This document shows positions 1-6,409 of a stretch of DNA of 9,506 bases, one piece after another (within the stretch, counting starts at the first letter, position 1; each line of letters opens with the position of its first letter). Below the pieces are notes generated by a model. It ran no database searches. It had not been told where the DNA came from and saw nothing but the letters and a program-made list of their open reading frames with translations. The DNA is from Chloroflexota bacterium. GTDB lineage: Bacteria; Chloroflexota; Dehalococcoidia; Lucifugimonadales; Lucifugimonadaceae. The stretch lies in contig JAURLM010000132.1 in assembly GCA_030831265.1 (NCBI GenBank), forward strand, positions 1 through 9,506, in the 5' to 3' direction. A program made the position numbers and the translations under genes.

Positions 1-2
1 GC

Positions 3-227
3 GCTCACGAATACTTCGACCGCGGCAACAGGCTTTTCCCGCTGCTTGACCGCCGCTCAAGGGCATGCCCACAGGCGATGGCAGAGGTCTACATGCGCCT
101 ACTCGACAAGATCGAAGATGCTGATTATGACGTGATGTCGAACCGCGTCGGGCTAAGCAAACGAGCAAAAATCACGCTTGCTGCAAGGCTCTGGCTGCGA
201 AGCCGACTGGCACTGTTGCGTCGCTAA
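3..227 (+). CDS. hpnD: Squalene/phytoene synthase family protein, C-terminal part (HpnD-like)
   Basis: Only the last 74 residues are present; the gene starts before the window and ends with TAA. The visible part starts AHEYFDRGNRLFPLLDRRSR and continues into an Ala/Met-rich helix and a YDVMSNRVGLSKRAK stretch followed by a basic, Leu-rich end. This matches the tail of the trans-isoprenyl diphosphate synthase family, where a 'YDV..RRV.LS...K' pattern closes HpnD and CrtB proteins. In hopanoid producers HpnD condenses two farnesyl diphosphates to presqualene diphosphate. The gene 42 bp downstream is an HpnE-type desaturase, and hpnC-hpnD-hpnE is the usual order, so HpnD is the best guess. HpnC or a carotenoid-type CrtB cannot be excluded because the Asp-rich catalytic motifs lie outside the window. 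Confidence 0.72.
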   Translation, partial: AHEYFDRGNRLFPLLDRRSRACPQAMAEVYMRLLDKIEDADYDVMSNRVGLSKRAKITLAARLWLRSRLALLRR

Positions 228-269
228 CAGTGTGTATAGAGCAACCAGCAGTCCCGTAGACTCCCTCGC

Positions 270-1637
270 ATGAGCACCCGCGCCCGAAAATCAGCGTTAG
301 TTGTAGGTGGAGGCCTTGCAGGGCTATCCGCCGGTGTTTCACTTTCGCGCTCAGGGTTTCACGTTACCGTGCTCGAAAAGCGACCATTCCTGGGTGGACG
401 CGCATTTTCATTCAACGACCCGGAAACAGGGGTCGAAGTGGACAACGGCCAGCATGTTTTCGTTGGCGCATGTACCGAATACATGCAGTTCCTGCGTGAC
501 ATCGATGCATGGCAGAACGTGCGAATGCCGACAAGACTATCCACGCCTGTCATACGCAACGGAAAAACGGCATGGCTGCAAGCTTCGTCATGGATTCCCG
601 GCGCAGCGGCCAACCTCCCTGCCCTGCTCAGTTACAACCACCTGTCAATCAACGGTCGGTTGAGATTGCTTTACGGCATGGTGCGGATTCGCTTCGCCGG
701 CGACCCTTCCGAAACGGAGACCTTCGTCGCATGGCTGCGGCGGCACGGGCAGAACGACGAGACCATCTCCCGTTTCTGGAACCTGATCGTGCTTCCTTCG
801 CTCAACGATGACATCACCGTGGTCAGCGCTTCCGCGGGCATCATGTTGTTCCAGACAGCGTTACTTGGCGAACCCCATAAAGCGGCAATCGGGTATCCGG
901 TTGTCGGTCTGTCGAGACTCGCAGGAGACGCAGCGCAAAGCGTGATCGAATCACATGGCGGCGATGTTAGGAAGTCGGTGGATGTTCACTCGCTTGTGAT
1001 AGATAACGGCCACGTGACCGGAGTACGCCTGCCTTCCGGCGACACGCTCACGGCAGATGCAGTTGTCCTTGCATTGCCAGCAGCGGCGATGTGTGACCTG
1101 CTACCTGGCTCATATGCAGGAACCGATTTTTTCAGCCCCGCGAGGCATGTTGAAACAGCACCGATTGTCGGCGTTCATCTCTGGTATGACAGGCCGGTGA
1201 TGGATGACCCATTCGCGGCGGTGCTGGACAGTCCGCTGCAGTGGGTTTTCAACGTTACGAAAATGCACGAACGAGAATCGGGAGAAGCCGACGGCGGGCA
1301 GCATGTGGCCATCTCACTCAGCGGTGCGTGGCAGTGGAAAGACAAGACGAAAGCGGAACTACGAGACACGTTTACGCGGGAGATGGCGAAGGTGTTTCCA
1401 GCCGCAGCGACGGCTACTATCACACGCTTCATTACGGTGAAGATGCTCGATGCCACGTTCCGCGTAACACCCCGCGCCGAGGACCATCGACTACCACAGG
1501 AAACACCGGTGCCGGGTCTGTTCCTTGCAGGGGACTGGACACGCACAGGCTGGCCTTCGACGATGGAGAGCGCAGTGCGTTCCGGCAACCTTGCCGCGGA
1601 AGCGGTTGCCAGATACCTGTCATCTGAACACCCATAA
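270..1637 (+). CDS. hpnE: Hydroxysqualene dehydroxylase HpnE (squalene-associated FAD-dependent desaturase)
   Basis: A 455-aa flavoprotein of the amine oxidase/phytoene desaturase superfamily. Near the N-terminus is an FAD-binding Rossmann fingerprint, VVGGGLAGLSAG (residues 11-22), with the ribose-binding Glu at about residue 36, then LGGRAFSF and DNGQHVFVGAC (58-68), which is close to the 'DNGQH' signature of HpnE. The C-terminal FAD contact is GLFLAGDWTRTGWPSTMESA (416-435), also typical of the family. HpnE reduces hydroxysqualene to squalene, the last step of the HpnC-HpnD-HpnE route from farnesyl diphosphate (established for hopanoid-producing bacteria). The length is normal for the family and the frame is intact. 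It follows the partial synthase by 42 bp, so the two are probably co-transcribed. The ATG lacks a clear Shine-Dalgarno sequence. A carotenoid desaturase is the main alternative but the motifs favour HpnE. Confidence 0.88.
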   Translation: MSTRARKSALVVGGGLAGLSAGVSLSRSGFHVTVLEKRPFLGGRAFSFNDPETGVEVDNGQHVFVGACTEYMQFLRDIDAWQNVRMPTRLSTPVIRNGKTAWLQASSWIPGAAANLPALLSYNHLSINGRLRLLYGMVRIRFAGDPSETETFVAWLRRHGQNDETISRFWNLIVLPSLNDDITVVSASAGIMLFQTALLGEPHKAAIGYPVVGLSRLAGDAAQSVIESHGGDVRKSVDVHSLVIDNGHVTGVRLPSGDTLTADAVVLALPAAAMCDLLPGSYAGTDFFSPARHVETAPIVGVHLWYDRPVMDDPFAAVLDSPLQWVFNVTKMHERESGEADGGQHVAISLSGAWQWKDKTKAELRDTFTREMAKVFPAAATATITRFITVKMLDATFRVTPRAEDHRLPQETPVPGLFLAGDWTRTGWPSTMESAVRSGNLAAEAVARYLSSEHP

Positions 1638-1656
1638 AGCGCATACTCGACCCGAC

Positions 1657-2664
1657 ATGCGTGTACTGATACTTGCCCCGTTTTCAGAAGAATCATTGAC
1701 CCGATTGGGAGATGCCGGCATCACTGCGGTCCATGAAAGCTGGCTGGAATCCGGCGAGTTACAGGATCCGGAACTGCTGGGAGCGAGGCTCAACTATGAG
1801 GGCTTCGACGCAGTCGTGGTTGAAGCAGATTTCCTGTTTGCGGAGACGTTTGACGCAGCACCGGGGTTGAAGCTGGTGGGAATCTGCCGCTCTGCCACTA
1901 ATCAGATTGATCTTGAGGCGGCTACTGAACGCGGGATTGCGGTCATCAACACACCCGGACGAAACGCATCAGGCGTCGCAGAGTTGACGCTTGGCCTGAT
2001 GCTGGCAGCAGCGCGCCGCATTGCGGAATTGGACAGGTATGTGCGAGGGCGGCACTGGGATTCACCGACAACGCCATATCGAGAATTCCGGGGCACTGAA
2101 CTTGGCGGTAAGACGGTGGGCATCATCGGGCTGGGGGCGATTGGCCGAAGAGTCGCTGACCTGTGCAATGCGTTCGGTATGAACGTGATCGGCCACGACC
2201 CGTTTGTCAGCCCGGCGCAGGCGGCAAAGGTGAACGTGATATGGGTAGAACTGGCCGCCCTGCTGGAGACCGCAGACTTCGTGACTCTGCATGCACCGCC
2301 CGCGGGCGATGGCTCGTTCCTGCTGGACGCAGAGCGCATCACGGCGATGAAAAGTGGTGCCATCCTCGTAAACACGGCTTCAGCAGAACTGGTGGACGAG
2401 ACCGCTCTGGTTGATGCACTTGCGACAGGCAAACTGTCCGCAGCAGGAATCGACATATTCCCAACTCACCCGGTCGACCCGTCCAATCCGCTGCTCGACC
2501 TGCCAAATGTCGTGCTAACACCGCATATCGGCGGGGCGACAGAGGACACGATTTTGCGTCATTCAGCGGCAATCACAGGTGATTTGATCCGGTTCAACCG
2601 CCGGGAAAAACCTGTGAACATGGTCAACCACGAAGCATGGGGGCAGATCAGTGGCCGCACGTAA
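1657..2664 (+). CDS. D-isomer specific 2-hydroxyacid dehydrogenase-like protein with altered catalytic residues
   Basis: A 335-aa protein of the D-2-hydroxyacid dehydrogenase family (SerA-like fold). The open frame extends upstream to 1525, inside hpnE, but the protein similarity begins at MRVLILAPFS, so the ATG at 1657 is chosen, 19 bp after hpnE. Visible parts: the substrate-domain segment CRSATNQIDLEAATERG (77-93) and NTPGRNASGVAELT, the NAD-binding fingerprint GLGAIG (158-163) with an acidic residue D181 for the ribose, and TPHIGGAT with the catalytic His (H290). The usual catalytic Arg in 'NTARGxLVD' is Ser here (NTASAELVDE, S242), and the usual Glu in 'DVFxxEP' is His (DIFPTHP, H271). 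The fold is clear; normal dehydrogenase chemistry is doubtful. It overlaps the downstream kinase gene by 14 bp, implying translational coupling and a shared pathway. The substrate is unknown. Confidence 0.85.
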   Translation: MRVLILAPFSEESLTRLGDAGITAVHESWLESGELQDPELLGARLNYEGFDAVVVEADFLFAETFDAAPGLKLVGICRSATNQIDLEAATERGIAVINTPGRNASGVAELTLGLMLAAARRIAELDRYVRGRHWDSPTTPYREFRGTELGGKTVGIIGLGAIGRRVADLCNAFGMNVIGHDPFVSPAQAAKVNVIWVELAALLETADFVTLHAPPAGDGSFLLDAERITAMKSGAILVNTASAELVDETALVDALATGKLSAAGIDIFPTHPVDPSNPLLDLPNVVLTPHIGGATEDTILRHSAAITGDLIRFNRREKPVNMVNHEAWGQISGRT

Positions 2665-4168
2665 AACGAAACCGCTCTACATGGCGGTGGATTTCGGGAC
2701 GAGCCACATCCGGGCATCCGTAGGCCACGCTATAGGCAAGCCGCTGGCCACAGTCCGCATCCCGGTGAAGTACAAACAACCCGCAGATGGCCCTGACACC
2801 GCGGTTGAGTTTTCGCCTGCTGAAGCATGGGCGGCTGTCGGCACGGCATCGAAACGCGCCCTGCGAGAAGCCGAAGTGACTGCCGAGGATATCCGCGCTG
2901 TTTCAGTAACAAGCCAGCGACTCGGTCTCGTGATGTACGACCACGGTGGCAAGGAGATTTACGCCGGGCCGAATCGGGATTTGCGAGGCGTTTTCCAGGG
3001 TGGGGAGATCGACGCTGACGCTGGGAACATGCTCTGGCAGATGACCGGTCATGGCCCAGGAATGCTCACGGCATGGTCACGAATAATGTGGCTGAAACAG
3101 GAGAAACCTGAGCAGTTCGAGAAGATGCGAACAGTCTCCGGCCTTGCAGACTGGCTCGCCTTCCGTATGACCGGCATCCTGCTGATGGAATCTGCACTCG
3201 CCTGCGAATCCGGACTGGGACTTGTAGCAACCGGGGCTCCAGCGACCGGGCTCGCTGGCTACATCGGCCTCGACGATATCGACCTCCCCCAGACCTGTCA
3301 GGCAGGAACGACTGTCGGCAAGATGGTCACGCTTGCAGCGCGGGCGATGGGACTCGCTCCCGGCACACCGGTGATCGCTGCTGGGCCAGACTCGCAGGTC
3401 GGGCTACTTGGCCTTGGGGTTCACAAACCCGGCACGTCAGGTGTCATAGCGGGCTGGAGCACCGTTGTGCAGCGGGCGACCGAGATACCGCTTTTCGACG
3501 ATACGCACGCCATGTGGACAGGTCGACATGTGATACCGGACACATGGACCGTGGAGGGCAACGCGGGCGAGATGGGTGGCAGCTACGAGTGGCTGGTAAA
3601 TATGATCTGTGCCGGCGAAGACACGGTTAAGGCGATGGAGCGGCTCGACCGACAGGCGGCAAATGTCGATCCCGGTGCAAACGGTGCGGCATTTTACTTA
3701 GGGCCGTCGTTCACGCACATGTCAGCGGTTGGGATGCGGAGCGGCGGGATGCTGTTCCCGGTTCCACTGTCGTTTGAACCGCTGGATCGTGCCAGCATGG
3801 CGCGAGCAGCGCTGGAGAATTTCGCCTTTGCCGTACGCTACAACGCTGAGCGCGTCGCAATGTTCGGCGGCCCCGCGAAGCAGTTCGCCATTGGCGGCGG
3901 CATGACTCGGTCAAAAACATTCCGGGATATCCTCACCGCGGTGTTGGGTGGAGTCGCCGGTTTTTCTCGCACAGGAGAGACAACAACGCTCGGAGCACTT
4001 TCGATGGCCGCGTCCGGCATGGACGATGCCGACCTTGTTGATCTTGCAGCGAGGCGCGGCAATGAGCTACGGATGCAGACTCTTGAGGAATCACACAGGC
4101 ACGAATATGACGACCTGTACCACGCATGGCGGGCACGAGAACGCCAGCTGATGGATATTGAGCTTTAG
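2651..4168 (+). CDS. FGGY-family carbohydrate kinase (autoinducer-2 kinase-like)
   Basis: A 505-aa sugar kinase with the two actin/hexokinase-like domains of the FGGY family, at normal length. The N-terminal phosphate-binding strand is YMAVDFGTSHIRA (10-22). QRLGLVMYDHGGKEIYAGPN (89-108) resembles the region preceding the substrate site in LsrK-type kinases. The presumed catalytic base is D247 in AAGPDSQVGLLGLG, and ATP-binding segments are GTSGVIAGWSTVV (261-273) and FAIGGGMTRSKTF (412-424). The GTG start at 2651 is preferred: a G-run at 2639-2643 lies 7 bp upstream, and the next ATG (2681) would cut into the first strand. It would phosphorylate a ketose or similar polyol using ATP in the cytoplasm. 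The class II aldolase gene 18 bp downstream suggests its product is cleaved next. Substrates such as a ribulose, fuculose, deoxy-sugar or AI-2-like compound cannot be told apart from sequence. Confidence 0.88.
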   Translation: MAARKTKPLYMAVDFGTSHIRASVGHAIGKPLATVRIPVKYKQPADGPDTAVEFSPAEAWAAVGTASKRALREAEVTAEDIRAVSVTSQRLGLVMYDHGGKEIYAGPNRDLRGVFQGGEIDADAGNMLWQMTGHGPGMLTAWSRIMWLKQEKPEQFEKMRTVSGLADWLAFRMTGILLMESALACESGLGLVATGAPATGLAGYIGLDDIDLPQTCQAGTTVGKMVTLAARAMGLAPGTPVIAAGPDSQVGLLGLGVHKPGTSGVIAGWSTVVQRATEIPLFDDTHAMWTGRHVIPDTWTVEGNAGEMGGSYEWLVNMICAGEDTVKAMERLDRQAANVDPGANGAAFYLGPSFTHMSAVGMRSGGMLFPVPLSFEPLDRASMARAALENFAFAVRYNAERVAMFGGPAKQFAIGGGMTRSKTFRDILTAVLGGVAGFSRTGETTTLGALSMAASGMDDADLVDLAARRGNELRMQTLEESHRHEYDDLYHAWRARERQLMDIEL

Positions 4169-4186
4169 TCAGGACGGACCAGCAAC

Positions 4187-4861
4187 ATGCCTGCACCTAC
4201 ATACCGCACCGAACGAGAACAAATCATGGCAACCGTCCGTGAACTGGATCGGCGCGGGCTGGTTTCAGGTTCCAGCGGAAACGTATCCATGCGTCTTCAG
4301 CCGGAAGGTGGCAACGACCGGTATCTGATCACTCCGGCCGGAATCACCTACGACGAACTTGATGAGAACGGCCTTGTCATCGTTGATGGTGACCTTGAAC
4401 CGGTTGACTCCGAGATTGTCCCGTCTACGGAGTCGCTGCTGCATCTTGGTATCTATCGCGGTCGCCCGGATGTCAACGCTATCGTCCACACGCATTCTCT
4501 TTATGCCAGCGTGGCGGCTGTGACCTGCACGCATATTCCACCGATTGTCGATGAAATGGTCGTCTACATTGGCGGGGCTATCGAAGTGGCTGAATACGGC
4601 TTCCCAGGAACCGACGAGTTAGCGGCGGCAGGGCTTGAGGCCCTGGGTGACCGGCGTGCCGTCATCCTGCGAAATCACGGCATGTGCGCTGCTGCCCCAA
4701 CGCTCAAAGAAGCACTGCGCGTAGCGATACTGGTGGAACGCGTTGCACAGATTTTCGTGCATGCAGAAACTATGGGCGGAGCGACCGAGCTTCCTGACTA
4801 CGCGATCGAGACAGAGCGGCAGGTGTACCTGATGCGCTCCGGCCTGGCGGGAACCGACTAA
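4187..4861 (+). CDS. Class II aldolase/adducin family protein (L-fuculose-phosphate aldolase-like)
   Basis: A 224-aa protein matching the zinc-dependent class II aldolase family in length and motifs. The phosphate-binding loop is SGSSGNVSMR (27-36). The catalytic Glu is E82 in PSTESLLH, and the metal-binding histidines are H101 and H103 (IVHTHS) and H164 (ILRNHGM). These align with E73, H92, H94 and H155 of E. coli FucA, so the active site looks complete. Such enzymes cleave a phosphorylated ketose to dihydroxyacetone phosphate plus an aldehyde; some relatives are epimerases (AraD) or act on acid sugars. The adjacent FGGY kinase makes kinase-then-aldolase the likely order. The ATG at 4187 has an AGGACGG stretch (4171-4177) 9 bp upstream. 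An internal ATG at 4226 would remove the first helix. Substrate unassigned. Confidence 0.9.
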   Translation: MPAPTYRTEREQIMATVRELDRRGLVSGSSGNVSMRLQPEGGNDRYLITPAGITYDELDENGLVIVDGDLEPVDSEIVPSTESLLHLGIYRGRPDVNAIVHTHSLYASVAAVTCTHIPPIVDEMVVYIGGAIEVAEYGFPGTDELAAAGLEALGDRRAVILRNHGMCAAAPTLKEALRVAILVERVAQIFVHAETMGGATELPDYAIETERQVYLMRSGLAGTD

Positions 4862-4903
4862 AATTTTGGTTTCGGCCTTAGATTCGTTAGTCGGAGTGAC
4901 CGC

Positions 4904-4909
4904 AGGAGG
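4904..4909 (+). promoter_or_regulatory. Consensus ribosome binding site setting the start of the 123-aa protein
   Basis: A perfect AGGAGG lies 4 bp before the ATG at 4914. The same frame is open from a TTG at 4866, but that start has no comparable site, so the ATG is taken as the real one. This is the strongest Shine-Dalgarno sequence noticed in the window and suggests high expression of the small protein. Confidence 0.8.
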
Positions 4910-4913
4910 AAAA

Positions 4914-5285
4914 ATGCCCGGAGTTCCAGCTTTCATACTGCGCAGGCTCTATGTCAAAGGCAGCCTGCACAATACCGGTTCCGGCTGGGGGTTCACACTG
5001 AAAAATTCGCTTGGCTCCGGCTATGCGAAGGGTATGCAGCCGCTCCGTGCCGATGATGTTGAAATACCGATGACAGCCTCATCGTTTCACCAGGATGGTG
5101 AAGACATCACGTTCGACAGCGTCACCGAACAGACCACGTTCGGGTTGAAGATGAACCGGTCAATCGACATATCTGTAAGTGGACAGCAGCTGACTCCCGG
5201 CGTACACAAGATATGGATGGGGTTCATGGTTCCGGGTTTCGGAAAGATTGGCTTTGACTTCACGGACGAGGTATCCGGTGGTTGA
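4914..5285 (+). CDS. Small conserved-looking protein of unknown function
   Basis: A 123-aa protein that I do not recognise. It begins MPGVPAFILRRLYVKGSLHN and has no cysteine, no signal peptide and no obvious membrane helix. Alternating hydrophobic and polar stretches (for example RLYVKGSLHN, GWGFTLKNSLG, SIDISVSGQQL, HKIWMGFMVPGFGKIGFDF) suggest a mostly beta-strand, single-domain cytoplasmic protein. It has the best ribosome binding site in the window and its last 8 bp overlap the GTG start of the epimerase gene, so the two are probably translated together. The strong initiation signal, sensible composition and close packing argue that it is a real gene. It could be a small binding or accessory protein for the neighbouring sugar enzymes, but nothing in the sequence shows this. 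Confidence 0.75.
   Translation: MPGVPAFILRRLYVKGSLHNTGSGWGFTLKNSLGSGYAKGMQPLRADDVEIPMTASSFHQDGEDITFDSVTEQTTFGLKMNRSIDISVSGQQLTPGVHKIWMGFMVPGFGKIGFDFTDEVSGG
5268..5271 (+). promoter_or_regulatory. Ribosome binding site selecting the GTG start of the epimerase
   Basis: A GAGG motif (within GACGAGG) sits 6 bp before the GTG at 5278, inside the end of the 123-aa gene. It favours this GTG over the TTG at 5248, which would give ten extra residues with no family match before the first beta-strand. Confidence 0.55.
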
Positions 5286-6237
5286 CACCAGCAGAAATGT
5301 CTTGATAACAGGTTCCGCAGGATTCCTGGGCGAGGCCACGCTGGACTGCCTGACAGAGCGCGATGACAACCTGTTTGCAGTTGCTCTCGACGCGCGCCGA
5401 ACGCAGGGACCAGCGGGTGAGACACGGCGCTTCGTATCTGTGGTGCGTGATATTCGGGAGCCGCTGGACGATGTACTCGTCGACTACGAAATAGACACCG
5501 TCATTCACCTTGCGTTCATGCTGCGACCACCGCGTGACGTCGATGAGGCGCACGAGGTTAATGTCACGGCTACGAAGCACTTGCTGGAAGCATGTGACCG
5601 CGCTGGCACTGTGCGGCAAGTCATTTACCTGAGCAGCGCAACGGTGTACGGGGCGCACCCCACTTACATCCGGCCATACGTGGAAACTGACGCACCGAAT
5701 CCAGTGCCGGGGTTCACGTATTCGGAGCACAAAGTCGAGGCGGAAGCTCTCCTCACCGAGTACGCAGACAAGCACCCGGAATGCGCCGTCGCTATTTTGC
5801 GTGGCTGCGTCGTCACTGGTCCCGGTGCGGACAACTTCATCACTGATTCGTTGAGTATGCGGTTCTTGCCGGTTCCCGCAGGCGCAAATCCGGAGATGCA
5901 GTTCCTGCACATCGACGACTACGCGTCTGCTGTCGAATCAGTCGTTAAACAGAACGCTGCTGGCGTTTTCAATATCGCCGGTAGTGGAACTGTCAAATGG
6001 CGAGAGATGATCTCCATGGCTGGCAACACGGCAATACCTGCACCAGCACCGGTCCTGAAGGCGCTGACGGGTATTTCATGGAAGACCGGCCTCCAGCAAC
6101 GCTCGCCCGCGTCGGGACTGGCGTTTATCCAGTACCCGTGGCTGGTGTCCACTGAAAAGATCGAGTCCGAGCTGGGATGGCACCCGAAACACAGTTCCAG
6201 AGCAACGGTAGGACAATGGTTGGGATCAAGTCGGTAA
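5278..6237 (+). CDS. NAD-dependent epimerase/dehydratase (extended SDR)
   Basis: A 319-aa extended short-chain dehydrogenase/reductase. The N-terminus carries the dinucleotide fingerprint NVLITGSAGFLG (7-18, GxxGxxG). HLAFMLRPP (77-85) matches the 'HLAA' strand of sugar epimerases. The catalytic residues are visible as SSATVYG (Ser 119/120) and YSEHK (Y148, K152). A late segment, VSTEKIESELGWHPK, resembles the C-terminal 'D..KA...LGW.P' of UDP-sugar epimerase-like proteins. The family acts on nucleotide sugars or related hydroxy compounds with bound NAD; epimerase, dehydratase and reductase activities cannot be distinguished here. Its start overlaps the 123-aa gene by 8 bp, so it belongs to the same transcription unit as that gene, and probably to the upstream kinase-aldolase cassette. 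The length is usual for the family. Confidence 0.87.
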   Translation: MVDTSRNVLITGSAGFLGEATLDCLTERDDNLFAVALDARRTQGPAGETRRFVSVVRDIREPLDDVLVDYEIDTVIHLAFMLRPPRDVDEAHEVNVTATKHLLEACDRAGTVRQVIYLSSATVYGAHPTYIRPYVETDAPNPVPGFTYSEHKVEAEALLTEYADKHPECAVAILRGCVVTGPGADNFITDSLSMRFLPVPAGANPEMQFLHIDDYASAVESVVKQNAAGVFNIAGSGTVKWREMISMAGNTAIPAPAPVLKALTGISWKTGLQQRSPASGLAFIQYPWLVSTEKIESELGWHPKHSSRATVGQWLGSSR

Positions 6238-6409
6238 CACTTGCCGCCGTCATGCCCAATTGGTGACTAATATGTGCTGCCCGCCAAAAACTGGCTGACA
6301 ACACAACAAGCATTCAGGCAATCCTGATCTTCTCTGTATACAATTCAGGGATACCATCGCACCCAGGTATGTCTCGGTAACGCCAACGAAAGAGATCCGT
6401 GGTACTTGC
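6238..6409 (+). promoter_or_regulatory. Intergenic region with probable promoter of the tetrapyrrole operon
   Basis: This 172-bp gap is the longest non-coding stretch and separates sugar-type genes from tetrapyrrole genes, so a promoter is expected here. A TACAAT hexamer at 6339-6344 (within TGTATACAAT) is a fair -10 candidate, which would give a leader of about 60 nt; I see no convincing -35 at 16-18 bp. The heptamer ATTCAGG occurs twice (6312-6318 and 6343-6349), and the first copy is part of a short inverted repeat, TCAGG-CAAT-CCTGA (6314-6327). These could be an operator. A palindrome CCAATTGG lies at 6256-6263. No terminator with a T-run is visible. All of this is pattern reading. Confidence 0.4.

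Noticed and set aside
228..269. Promoter before hpnE (TATAGA near 235-240)
   Set aside because: The gap is only 42 bp, there is no matching -35, and the hpnD-hpnE pair is normally one operon.
1525..1656. Extended N-terminus for the 2-hydroxyacid dehydrogenase-like protein
   Set aside because: The 44 extra residues overlap hpnE in another frame, look like no part of the family and precede the natural first beta-strand MRVLILAP.
1175..1696. Long minus-strand open frame (173 aa) opposite hpnE
   Set aside because: It lies opposite a clear HpnE gene, has low-complexity Ser/Arg-rich composition and no recognisable motif; a shadow frame.
5260..5910. Minus-strand open frame of 216 aa opposite the epimerase gene
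   Set aside because: The + strand encodes a well-formed SDR with catalytic Ser, Tyr and Lys; the reverse frame has no family features.
6283..6295. GCCA-aaaac-TGGC hairpin as a terminator of the sugar operon
   Set aside because: The stem is only 4 bp and no run of T follows, so it does not meet the pattern of an intrinsic terminator.
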